DNA of 20,886 bases. It comes from Planctomycetaceae bacterium UBA969 (GTDB lineage: Bacteria > Planctomycetota > Planctomycetia > Gemmatales > Gemmataceae). Each line of letters opens with the position of its first letter. The stretch's first letter is position 1. Made by a program: the position numbers and the translations under genes. The notes below the pieces were generated by a model. It saw only the letters and a program-made list of their open reading frames with translations. It was not told where the DNA came from and did not search any database. Below, piece by piece: positions 1 through 6,678 of this stretch. The stretch covers positions 1-20,886 of the forward strand of contig DBCB01000282.1 of the NCBI GenBank assembly GCA_002303765.1, in the 5' to 3' direction.

Positions 1-856
1 GTGCCATTCCTCCAAAGTTTACATTGTTCACATCACCACTGGTGCCATTGCTCATGATGCCAACAAAAGATCGATCTGCATCTAAAAGAACGCCAATAGA
101 TTCAGCGAAGGCGCCAAAGTAATCAGCACTAATGGCTGGAAACCCACCCACATAATGAAGGCTATAGTTTGCAAGAAGGGCGATGTGTTTACCCTCTTTT
201 GTTTTTAGGGAAAGCACGGAAACTTCTGGGTCAACCGGCCCCGCAGATTTATCAACGCGGGCATTTTGATAACCGGGGTTCATAATAACTTTATCTGTTG
301 TTTCGCCAAAGGGATTGGTATTCATCTGCCCAGGTTTGATAAACCATCTGCGGTTGAAAACCTGGGTTGGGTCGGAGGCAACCCCCCAGCCAATTTGGGC
401 GGGCACCATTCTTTTATGAGCTTCGAGGATACCTTGGGCGATTTTTTTCGAAAGAAACGCAGGGTAATCTTTCTCGGGCTCGCTTTGAAAAACCCCGGTT
501 GAGGTTGGCGCTGAATGGGTATGCGTTGCAGAGCAAAGTATGTTGGTTGCAGGGATGCCAATCTTATCAGCGACGGTTTTTTTTGCAGCATCAAAAACTT
601 CGCGTGGGATCATGCACGAATCACACACCACCAATGCCAATTTCGTTATGCCATCATCTAGAACGATGCAGCGGGCATGAATACGATCATGCACCATGTT
701 TGCTTTTCCATCTTTCATGTTGCCATTAATCGAGATGGGCAATTCCTCTGGCGAGATATCTTGGGCAAATGCACCAGCTTTAAAAACTGCGGTTTGCGCA
801 GAAGCCAGAGTGTTTAAAAGCAAAAACGTAATCACTGAGAAGATGAAATTTTTCAT
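1..856 (-). CDS. Neutral/alkaline ceramidase-like secreted protein, N-terminal part (3' end off window)
   Basis: The reverse strand is open from an ATG at 856 to the window edge (285 codons, no stop). The product begins with a signal peptide (MKNFIFSVITFLLLNTLASA, cleavage probably after residue 20), so it is probably exported. The body resembles the N-terminal domain of neutral/alkaline non-lysosomal ceramidases: VVCDS near residues 76-80, the metal-binding THTH pair (H112, H114) in SATHTHSAP, YSLHYVGG with H234, SADYFGA near 243-249, and NGTSGDVNN at 270-278. In characterised neutral ceramidases the last motif is GDVSPN and its serine is the nucleophile; here that place has Asn, so ceramide hydrolysis is doubtful. 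Such ceramidase-like proteins are common and uncharacterised in planctomycetes. The gene diverges from the DUF1559 gene at 1062. Family call fairly secure; substrate unknown. Confidence 0.82.
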   Translation of the reverse strand, partial: MKNFIFSVITFLLLNTLASAQTAVFKAGAFAQDISPEELPISINGNMKDGKANMVHDRIHARCIVLDDGITKLALVVCDSCMIPREVFDAAKKTVADKIGIPATNILCSATHTHSAPTSTGVFQSEPEKDYPAFLSKKIAQGILEAHKRMVPAQIGWGVASDPTQVFNRRWFIKPGQMNTNPFGETTDKVIMNPGYQNARVDKSAGPVDPEVSVLSLKTKEGKHIALLANYSLHYVGGFPAISADYFGAFAESIGVLLDADRSFVGIMSNGTSGDVNNVNFGGMA

Positions 857-940
857 GGGGAAGCATCCTAAAACAACTTCTGGTAGGTTGGCTTTAATCG
901 TATTAGTAAAAGCCTGAACTCAATATGACTGTATTTGCAT

Positions 941-973
941 TGGATTGCAATTAAAACAATTGGTAGCAATCCA
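941..973. promoter_or_regulatory. 8-bp inverted repeat in divergent intergenic region
   Basis: TGGATTGC at 941-948 is mirrored exactly by GCAATCCA at 966-973 with a 17-nt AT-rich spacer. It lies between the divergent genes ending at 856 and starting at 1062, just upstream of the promoter-like element at 985-993. It could be an operator; no T-tract follows, so a terminator is less likely. Visible symmetry only; the function is inferred. Confidence 0.35.
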
Positions 974-984
974 AGAATACAAAG

Positions 985-993
985 TGATATAAT
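985..993 (+). promoter_or_regulatory. Extended -10 promoter candidate for DUF1559 gene
   Basis: TGATATAAT at 985-993 fits an extended -10 element (TG-N-TATAAT). It would place transcription start near 1000 and give a leader of about 60 nt before the ATG at 1062. No good -35 stands at 17 nt, which is tolerable for extended -10 promoters. Confidence 0.4.
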
Positions 994-1000
994 GATGCTT

Positions 1001-1015
1001 TACAATTAAATTGTA
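1001..1015. promoter_or_regulatory. Perfect palindrome at the predicted transcription start (operator candidate)
   Basis: TACAATT-A-AATTGTA at 1001-1015 is a perfect 7+1+7 inverted repeat placed immediately after the predicted start point of the 985-993 promoter. A repressor bound there would block transcription of the DUF1559 gene. The placement is seen; the function is inferred. Confidence 0.35.
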
Positions 1016-1061
1016 GGGGTTAGCATTAAGTAATCACTTTATTAATTAGGAGCCTTTATCC

Positions 1062-1982
1062 ATGCCAAATCTTAAAACTGTTAAAGCTGCTTTTACCCTG
1101 ATTGAACTTTTAGTGGTGATAGCAATCATTGCAATATTAATTGGCTTATTGCTGCCTGCGGTGCAAAAGGTAAGAGAAGCTGCTTCCCGAGCCAACTGTC
1201 AGAATAACTTGAAGCAAATGGGCCTTGCGGTTCATAACTTTCACGATTCCTACACTGAAATACCCTATAGCAGGGTCGATACTGGCTGGACTTGGGCCAC
1301 TTTGATTCTGCCTTATTTAGAGGAAAAAGCCCTGTTTGAACAATGGAGCCTAACTAAAACAGGGGCCAATGATTATTACAATGCCCCTGCTTCGGTAAGG
1401 ACTAAACCGGTAAAGGTTTATTTCTGCCCATCCAGAAGAACCGCATCGAGTAGCGATACGGCTAGCACTAAAGGTGATGAAAACCAAATGACTCCAACAG
1501 GGCCAAATAACCCAGGAGCATGTGGTGATTATGCTGCCAGCACTGGTGATCCTTCGGGTTACATTGATTATACTCAAAATATGTTGTCAACTCCTGGTAC
1601 CCCCGCAGGTGCGATTGTTGCCAATGGTGCCTTTATTTACATGGGCGGCAAACTTGGTTTCAAACATATTTCTGATGGGCTAAGCCAGACAATATTCATT
1701 GGCGAAAAGCACATTCCAAATTCCAAATTTGGTATTACGCCGGATACTTCGATTTTTAATGGGGATCATGGTGCTGCAGCGCGAAAAGCGGGCGTGGGTG
1801 CGCTACTTGCAAAAGGGCCTACCGATACGACTGCATCTAATTTTGGCAGCTACCATAGTGGAGTTTGTCAGTTTGTGATGGGCGATGGCTCTGTAAAAGC
1901 GCTAAATAATTCAATCGATGCCACCAATTTGGGTCGGCTTGCAAATCGTGAAGATGGGCAGGTTTTAACCCTGCCCGATTAG
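1062..1982 (+). CDS. DUF1559 domain-containing pilin-like protein (first copy)
   Basis: A 306-residue protein with a type IV prepilin-like N-terminus: a short basic leader, then FTLIELLVVIAIIAILIG (hydrophobic helix) and LLPAVQKVREAA, as expected for DUF1559 (SBP_bac_10-like) proteins that are greatly expanded in planctomycetes. The C-terminus has the family signature SYHSG followed by FVMGDGSVKAL. It is probably processed by a prepilin peptidase and assembled in a pseudopilus-like structure or held in the membrane; the exact role is unknown. The residue before the FTLIEL cleavage point is Ala (KAA/F) rather than the usual Gly. AGGAG at 1048-1052, nine bases before the ATG, supports the start. 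Its stop is one base from the end of the convergent lipoprotein gene. It is a paralogue of the gene at 3045. Confidence 0.93.
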   Translation: MPNLKTVKAAFTLIELLVVIAIIAILIGLLLPAVQKVREAASRANCQNNLKQMGLAVHNFHDSYTEIPYSRVDTGWTWATLILPYLEEKALFEQWSLTKTGANDYYNAPASVRTKPVKVYFCPSRRTASSSDTASTKGDENQMTPTGPNNPGACGDYAASTGDPSGYIDYTQNMLSTPGTPAGAIVANGAFIYMGGKLGFKHISDGLSQTIFIGEKHIPNSKFGITPDTSIFNGDHGAAARKAGVGALLAKGPTDTTASNFGSYHSGVCQFVMGDGSVKALNNSIDATNLGRLANREDGQVLTLPD

Positions 1983-1983
1983 T

Positions 1984-2400
1984 TTATTTCTTTGACACTT
2001 CAAGTTTGATATCTGGTTTCCCAGCTTCCACAGTGATGATAAGCCCGGAAGTTCCGAGATCGCCATATCTGGATGCAATCAACGGCTTGGGGGCAGGGCC
2101 ATCACCATTTAGAATGGGTGGAGTTATAGCAACCTTGTGCTTGCCTGGTACTGCGCCATCATTTAGATCGAAGGTGGAGATTTTGAATGTGCCATCTGCA
2201 CCGATTACTCCAGAGCCTGAATGTTTCTTGCCTTCGGCATTGGGTGCTTCTGGTTCGATGGTGATGTTGTACCCAGCGAGTTCCTTGGCGTTTTCAGTGG
2301 CACCTGTAAAAACAACCGTTCCATTAACAGGAAGAGTTTTAGGCCCGCCACACCCGATGATAAAAACCAAAGGGACTAAAAAAGTGCAAAAGCGCATCAT
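1984..2400 (-). CDS. Small lipoprotein with carboxypeptidase-regulatory-like domain
   Basis: About 138 residues starting MMRFCTFLVPLVFIIGCGG: a short signal peptide with a lipobox (FIIGC, Cys near residue 17), so the protein should be lipidated and membrane anchored. The rest (TLPVNGTVVFTG, GADGTFKISTF, GAVPGKHKVAI, SGLIITVEAG) has the spacing of the transthyretin/carboxypeptidase-regulatory-like beta-sandwich found in many planctomycete lipoproteins. The frame is open upstream to 2460, but that extension overlaps the preceding gene and would bury the lipoprotein signal; the ATG at 2400 lies 7 nt after that gene's stop. It forms an operon with the lipoprotein gene at 2408-2839. Such genes often sit beside DUF1559 genes; no biochemical role is known. 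Confidence 0.85.
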   Translation of the reverse strand: MMRFCTFLVPLVFIIGCGGPKTLPVNGTVVFTGATENAKELAGYNITIEPEAPNAEGKKHSGSGVIGADGTFKISTFDLNDGAVPGKHKVAITPPILNGDGPAPKPLIASRYGDLGTSGLIITVEAGKPDIKLEVSKK

Positions 2401-2407
2401 AAAGGTT

Positions 2408-2839
2408 TTACTTTCTATCAATAATGATGTTGAGGGTGTTATCTTTTTTCTCGATGTCATATTTCAAGCCACTGGTTTCATAGTTCTTGTATTTCTCGAG
2501 AACTTTAACATCTGATTTCTTAACTCCACCGGTTTCAGGATCGAATTCCGAAGCAGGTTCGCTGATGACTGCGGTTACGGGGCCAGCGTATGCGCCCTTA
2601 CCCCGGGCGAAGGTTTCCATTTCGAAATTGCCATCCTTGTCGATTTTGCTGTTAGAATTACGCCCTTTGGTTTCGCCAGCCATGGAAGTGAACTCGATCC
2701 AGCCGTCGGTCAGGGGCTTGCCATCAGCATATTTCACAGTTCCTTTGACAGGATAAACAGGAAATACTGGCTTATCATTGGTATCGCAGCCAACCAGAAT
2801 TGACATTAAAAGAATTAAACAAGCAATATTCCTGACCAT
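2408..2839 (-). CDS. Small lipoprotein with carboxypeptidase-regulatory-like domain (second)
   Basis: A 143-residue product starting MVRNIACLILLMSILVGCD: signal peptide with lipobox ILVGC (Cys near residue 18), then VYPVKGTVKYADGKPLTDG, a typical opening strand pair of the planctomycete regulatory-like beta-sandwich, and KDGNFEMETF. The ATG at 2839 is chosen over the one at 2863 because AAAGG (complement of 2849-2853) lies 9 bases upstream and because it gives a compact lipoprotein leader. It is the first gene of a two-lipoprotein operon; the next gene begins 7 nt after its stop. It diverges from the DUF1559 gene at 3045 across a 205-bp AT-rich gap that should contain promoters for both directions, although I see no strong consensus there. 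Confidence 0.85.
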   Translation of the reverse strand: MVRNIACLILLMSILVGCDTNDKPVFPVYPVKGTVKYADGKPLTDGWIEFTSMAGETKGRNSNSKIDKDGNFEMETFARGKGAYAGPVTAVISEPASEFDPETGGVKKSDVKVLEKYKNYETSGLKYDIEKKDNTLNIIIDRK

Positions 2840-3044
2840 GATATTCAACCTTTCGACATCCATCAGTTAAAAAGACTTGTAATTTGCATGAATCGAATTT
2901 AATATAACAGTATAGATTATTCGCTCCAGCTTTTTTAAAGAAATATTCTTTCTTTTCATTATTCTTGCTGAATAAACCGAGTGAATTAATAAGTTTTTGG
3001 AAACTCGCTATTTTAATTTTATAGTCCTATTTTGTGAGAGAATT

Positions 3045-3995
3045 ATGAAAACACAGGCAAAACGAAAAGGATTCACCCTGATCGAACTTCTGGTGGTGAT
3101 TGCAATCATTGCAATATTAATAGGGTTGCTTTTACCCGCAGTACAAAAGGTACGGGAAGCTGCTGCACGATCCACCTGCCAGAATAATCTCAAGCAAATG
3201 GGCCTTGCTGTTCACAATTTCCAAAGCACCTATGGTGTTTTTCCGCCTTCGCGGATTAAGGATGTGCACCTAACTTGGGCTGTTTTGATTCTTCCTTACA
3301 TGGAACAGGAAAATCTTTACAAGCAATTTGATCTTACCAAGCAATATTACCAACAACCCACCACCAATGGCGATCCCCGTACCAAGGAAGTAAAATCCTT
3401 CTTCTGCCCTTCCTATCCTAGAACCACTAAAGTAAGTACTTCTGGGGATGCTGGCACTGGGACGCATACTCCGGGTTCTTGTGCAGATTACAATACCATT
3501 TCTGGGAGTCAGGAAAGATATAATGCCCCCAGTGGTGTCACGCCCTGGGATAATTGGCGCGATGGTAATGGCGCCAACGGTATGTCCAAGAAGTCTCCGA
3601 ACGGCACTCTGATGGGTGAATTTAATTTCAATCATATTTCAGATGGAACTAGTAACACCTTCCTCATAGGTGAAAAACACATCCCAGCGAAATGGTTTGG
3701 GGTTGGGATGGGAGCTCCATCAGGTAATGGTGGAGATGGCTCGATTTATAATGGCGATCTTGAATGGAATTTCTGCAGGGTGGCAGGCCCAAGCTATCCA
3801 TTAGCAATGAGCCCCACCGATACCTCGGGATCTGCCGGTACTAATTACCATTCTATATTTGGTAGTTACCATGCCGGGGTGGTGCAGTTTGTTTTCTGTG
3901 ATGCCAGCGTTCGTGCCTTGACCCCAGGAATTGCCACCGCAACCTTGGCTCTTTTGGCTCAGCGTGATGATGGTCAGGTAATACCTCCCTACTAA
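3045..3995 (+). CDS. DUF1559 domain-containing pilin-like protein (second copy)
   Basis: A 316-residue paralogue of the protein at 1062. The leader ends KRKG/FTLIELLVVIAI with the canonical Gly before the prepilin peptidase site, then the same hydrophobic helix and LLPAVQKVREAA; the first 60 or so residues are nearly the same in the two proteins. The C-terminus carries SYHAG followed by FVFCDASVRAL, a slightly degenerate form of the DGSV signature. ATG 3045 is preferred to the in-frame ATG at 2997 because it gives a normal short basic leader and has GAGAG just upstream. The last 18 codons and stop lie in the 188-bp repeat copy A; a copy of those codons occurs again at 6622-6678. A strong terminator follows at 4019. 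Confidence 0.93.
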   Translation: MKTQAKRKGFTLIELLVVIAIIAILIGLLLPAVQKVREAAARSTCQNNLKQMGLAVHNFQSTYGVFPPSRIKDVHLTWAVLILPYMEQENLYKQFDLTKQYYQQPTTNGDPRTKEVKSFFCPSYPRTTKVSTSGDAGTGTHTPGSCADYNTISGSQERYNAPSGVTPWDNWRDGNGANGMSKKSPNGTLMGEFNFNHISDGTSNTFLIGEKHIPAKWFGVGMGAPSGNGGDGSIYNGDLEWNFCRVAGPSYPLAMSPTDTSGSAGTNYHSIFGSYHAGVVQFVFCDASVRALTPGIATATLALLAQRDDGQVIPPY

Positions 3996-4126
3996 AGTAT
4001 CGCTTCGCAAAAGCAAAAGGCTCTGGAGATAACTCCGGAGCCTTTTTTGTTTGTAGTTGCAAAACCGATGCTTACGCATCCTGCTCAGAATGAATCCTTT
4101 GTTTATGCCATCTTAAAGTGCAATAT
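3939..4126 (+). repeat. 188-bp direct repeat, copy A
   Basis: This segment matches 6622-6809 base for base without gaps, with 9 differences by my hand alignment (about 95% identity). It holds the last 18 codons and stop of the intact DUF1559 gene, the hairpin terminator, and then a short stretch that in copy B encodes the last codons of the WD40 gene. Similarity stops sharply at both ends. In copy A the DUF1559 side is intact and the WD40 side is cut off. Confidence 0.9.
4019..4048. terminator. Rho-independent terminator, bidirectional, copy A
   Basis: GGCTCTGGAG (4019-4028), loop ATAA, CTCCGGAGCC (4033-4042): a 10-bp stem with one T/G position, followed by TTTTTT. It ends the DUF1559 transcript. 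The other strand also has a T-rich tract after the stem (complement of CAAAAGCAAAA), so it can work both ways. Duplicated at 6702-6731. Confidence 0.9.
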
Positions 4127-4268
4127 TGAAACCTTTGAGAGTGTCGCTGAACTCAACACCCTCGATTGGTGTAATGTTTTGATTGGCGGCGACCGGAATT
4201 ACCTTGTAGACCACCGGGGAAGGACCGGTTTGGGAAAAACCCTCCGTGTTAAGTAAAGTTTCCTGATA
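4113..4268 (-). pseudogene. Possible truncated gene remnant at the left junction of the inserted segment
   Basis: The reverse strand has an open stretch of 51 codons without a start codon, bounded upstream by TAG (complement of 4269-4271) and ending in TAA inside repeat copy A. Its peptide (with runs such as SPVVYKVIPVAANQNITPIE) has the alternating pattern of a beta-sandwich domain and sensible codon use, unlike the other frames here. An eight-A run further upstream (4273-4280) is a possible frameshift site. I cannot name a family. It may be the 3' end of a gene broken when the segment 4127-6621 was formed, or chance. Confidence 0.25.
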
Positions 4269-4425
4269 CTAAGAAAAAAAAGACCTGATTTACCAACATT
4301 TCCCCCATAGCCGTTGGTTTATTGGACGCAAAGCCCGTATCTTTGTAAGATTAACCTGACAATATTAATCTTTTAAATTTAAAATATTTAAATTTAATTT
4401 GCTCAAGTATAATCAAGGAACCACC
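4269..4425. other. AT-rich upstream region of FG-GAP gene
   Basis: No gene is seen. 4373-4397 is an almost symmetrical run of A and T (TTAAATTT, AAAATATTT, AAATTTAA) just upstream of the FG-GAP gene, suitable for an UP-element or a bent-DNA protein site. AAGGAA at 4415-4420 is the ribosome binding site for the ATG at 4426. A TATAAT at 4408-4413 is too close to that ATG to act as an ordinary -10. Confidence 0.35.
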
Positions 4426-6420
4426 ATGAATAATTGGTTTTTATCATTTTTTAATCCGTTTAAAATAACCACCCCTAATTTCCATAAATCCTCATCGACC
4501 ATTCTGGAACTTTTCCCTCTCGAGCAAAGAATTGTCCCTGTAAGCCCTTCTGCATTTGCAGTGGGGGCCTCCTTGGGAAATGTGGAGGACATTAATGCTC
4601 TCGGCAGCACTGTTGGCTTTTTTAATCCTGCCAATGCTGGCCAATATGGAATCACCGTTCCTTTTGCCCATTTTACAGGGGAACTTCGTACAGCCAGGGG
4701 CGAAATTTACAAGCCTAATTCCATTGATCCTACACTGCCACCTGAAATTGCCCCCATAATTTTTGTAGCAGCAGGCCCTGGGGGTGGACCTGCGGTTGCA
4801 ATGCTTGATGCCCAAACCGGGGAAATTAAAAGGTCCTTTTTTGCCTATGATGCGTCATTTACAGGTGGTGTTTATGTGGCGGCAAAAGATTTCAACCTTG
4901 ATGGCATTTCTGATATTATCACTGGCGCCGGCGCGGGCGGCAGTGCCCATGTAAAGATCTTTGATGGAAGAACCCTTCAGGTTCTTAAATCATTCATTGC
5001 TTTTGAGCCCTCCTTTACGGGCGGGGTTACAGTTGCACTCGGGGATATCAATGGCGACCTAATCCCCGAAATTATTGTGGGAGCAGGTCCGGGGGGCGGG
5101 CCCCATGTGAAAATTTTTGATGGTGCCAACAATAGTCTGGTTGCATCCTGGTTTGCCTATGAAAAAGACTTCACAGGGGGTGTCTATGTTGCCATTGGCG
5201 ACATTGACCATGATAACAGCCCTGAGGTGATCACTGGTGCTGGCAGTGGCGGGGGCCCTGTGGTGGCAAGATGGAACGCAAGCACCGGCGGCTTGATCAG
5301 CCAATTTTTTGCCTATGCCAATGAATTCACCGGAGGTGTTCGTGTTAGCACGGGTGATGCTGATGGAAATGGGGACATTGACTTGATTACCGGAGCAGGC
5401 ATTGGTGGCGCCCCTCATATCAAGGTGTTTAGCTCATCCGCACCAACTCCTGTTTATGAATTTTACGCAGGCTCCCATTCCGCGACATCTGGAATTTTTC
5501 CCACCGTCGTTCACGAATTAATCCTGCCCCAAGCCCCAGACATTGCCTCGTACCAGAGCCTCCTGAATCTGGATTATGTCACTTTTGTTCAATCCCTCAT
5601 TGCAAGCGTGAATGATCAAAACCCAAACAAGCAGGGATTCCTTTCCATGGTGAGAGGGGGGTTGCTGGATGGACTACCTTCGGATGAAGTTGTCCCCTCG
5701 AACCGGGTTGCTTTTGGCGTCAAGCAGTTAAGGCCCACCCAGAATGAAATTGATGTATTTAAATCACTGGAATTTCTTCTTAGAAATCCAGACGGCATAC
5801 AAATCATTTATGAAGCTTTGGCTGGCGGAACCTTTACCCCGGCTGGCCCTATTATTACAGGCTACAATGGGACTTACCTGGTTGATGGCCATCATCGCTG
5901 GTCTCAAATATTCCTTCTAAACCCAGAGGTTAACCTTTTGGTATACGATCTTCCAAACATAAGTGATCCTTTCCTTTCCTTGAAGGTGGCTCAGTTGGGA
6001 ATTTTGGCAGAAAGGAGTATTTTGGATTCTGCCAGTGGTGGCAACCCGGCAAATAACCTTCTTGTCATGAATAGGAACACCTTTGACTTAGATGTCGACC
6101 TACTGCTTAGTACCCAGCCAAATGCACAATATCCAACCCCTAACACTCAGCAACAGGTAAACGCTGTTATGGCTGCTTTTGGCAATTACAATATTGGGAC
6201 CGGCACAGACACCCAGGAAAATCGGGATGCCCTGAAAAGCTATTTGTGGAAAAATGTGTTGGTTTTGCAGGCTAATCATCAACCAATAACAGGAACCAAC
6301 GCACCTGACCGCATTTATATGCCACAAACAACAGAAGGAAATCAACTTTATGCACCCAACTTCTTTTTAAACTTGGCATCAGGACTGGTCAATTTTAGAT
6401 CCCCTGTGAGTTACCAATAA
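4426..6420 (+). CDS. FG-GAP/VCBS repeat protein with C-terminal ParB/sulfiredoxin-like domain (DGHHRW)
   Basis: A 664-residue protein. ATG 4426 is chosen for its ribosome site AAGGAA 5 nt upstream. Near residues 31-36 is LEQRIVP, resembling the N-terminal export-associated motif of large planctomycete surface proteins; no classical signal peptide is visible. Residues 116-340 form tandem repeats of exactly 52 residues: AG-x-GG-x-P motifs begin at 116, 168, 220, 272 and 324, and calcium-loop-like D-x-N/D-x-D segments at 155, 207, 259 and 311. This is a beta-propeller of the FG-GAP/VCBS kind. The C-terminal third is different: LRPTQNEID at 435-443 and YLVDGHHRW ending at 492 match the ParB/sulfiredoxin-fold superfamily, where DGHHR lines the active or nucleotide-binding site. 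Segregation or spore functions are unlikely for a propeller fusion. It stands alone between two terminators, inside the segment bracketed by 188-bp repeats. Activity unknown. Confidence 0.85.
   Translation: MNNWFLSFFNPFKITTPNFHKSSSTILELFPLEQRIVPVSPSAFAVGASLGNVEDINALGSTVGFFNPANAGQYGITVPFAHFTGELRTARGEIYKPNSIDPTLPPEIAPIIFVAAGPGGGPAVAMLDAQTGEIKRSFFAYDASFTGGVYVAAKDFNLDGISDIITGAGAGGSAHVKIFDGRTLQVLKSFIAFEPSFTGGVTVALGDINGDLIPEIIVGAGPGGGPHVKIFDGANNSLVASWFAYEKDFTGGVYVAIGDIDHDNSPEVITGAGSGGGPVVARWNASTGGLISQFFAYANEFTGGVRVSTGDADGNGDIDLITGAGIGGAPHIKVFSSSAPTPVYEFYAGSHSATSGIFPTVVHELILPQAPDIASYQSLLNLDYVTFVQSLIASVNDQNPNKQGFLSMVRGGLLDGLPSDEVVPSNRVAFGVKQLRPTQNEIDVFKSLEFLLRNPDGIQIIYEALAGGTFTPAGPIITGYNGTYLVDGHHRWSQIFLLNPEVNLLVYDLPNISDPFLSLKVAQLGILAERSILDSASGGNPANNLLVMNRNTFDLDVDLLLSTQPNAQYPTPNTQQQVNAVMAAFGNYNIGTGTDTQENRDALKSYLWKNVLVLQANHQPITGTNAPDRIYMPQTTEGNQLYAPNFFLNLASGLVNFRSPVSYQ
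4771..5440 (+). repeat. 156-bp coding tandem repeats (52-residue propeller units)
   Basis: Units start at 4771, 4927, 5083, 5239 and 5395, each 156 bp after the last without drift. Each carries an AG-x-GG-x-P turn, an aromatic segment like FFAY followed by FTGGV, and a D-rich calcium-type loop. DNA similarity between units is clear but imperfect, so the array is not freshly amplified. The last unit is incomplete. Confidence 0.85.
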
Positions 6421-6423
6421 TCT

Positions 6424-6469
6424 GGCTCCATGCACCCTGGAATCCCAACATGATGGAGCCAAGTTTTTT
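6424..6469 (+). terminator. Rho-independent terminator of FG-GAP gene
   Basis: GGCTCCAT (6424-6431) pairs with ATGGAGCC (6453-6460) across a 21-nt loop, followed by AAG and TTTTTT. It starts 4 nt after the stop codon at 6418-6420. The loop is long, so strength may be moderate. Confidence 0.75.
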
Positions 6470-6525
6470 GTTTGAAACAATTCATTAAAACCAATCTGCA
6501 TTTTATGTTTATAACACCTGTTTAG

Positions 6526-6678
6526 CGGACCCTGAAAACCTCCCAATGCCCTGTGCTCAAACCATTCTTTTCAAGCGCAAAGGAAGGGGTGGCTTTTGCC
6601 CGGAAAAGATCAATTGAACAAGCAACCTTGGCTCTTTTGGCTCAGCGTGATGATGGTCAGGTAATACCTCCCTACTAA
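6526..6678 (+). pseudogene. DUF1559 3'-end fragment fused to unrelated open frame
   Basis: An open frame after TAG at 6523-6525 runs to TAA at 6676-6678. From 6622 on it repeats the last 18 codons and stop of the DUF1559 gene at 3045-3995 (ATLALLAQRDDG and on). The upstream 32 codons do not resemble DUF1559 and I recognise nothing in them. There is no start codon or ribosome site. It is best read as a truncated gene tail left by the duplication, with the break at 6622. Confidence 0.55.

Noticed and set aside
2006..2515. 169-codon forward-strand open frame, longer than the lipoprotein gene opposite it
   Set aside because: The reverse strand holds lipoproteins with clear signal peptides, lipoboxes and family motifs; the forward frame has none and spans two such genes.
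4047..4256. 69-codon forward open frame after the terminator
   Set aside because: It starts within the terminator T-tract, has no ribosome site, and its peptide looks like antisense of the better reverse-strand frame.
4408..4413. TATAAT as -10 promoter of the FG-GAP gene
   Set aside because: It ends only 12 bases before the start codon, so transcription would begin at or after the ribosome site; no matching -35.
4426..6420. Chromosome-partition ParB
   Set aside because: No ParA partner, no parS-like sites, no helix-turn-helix seen, and the protein is dominated by an exported-type beta-propeller.
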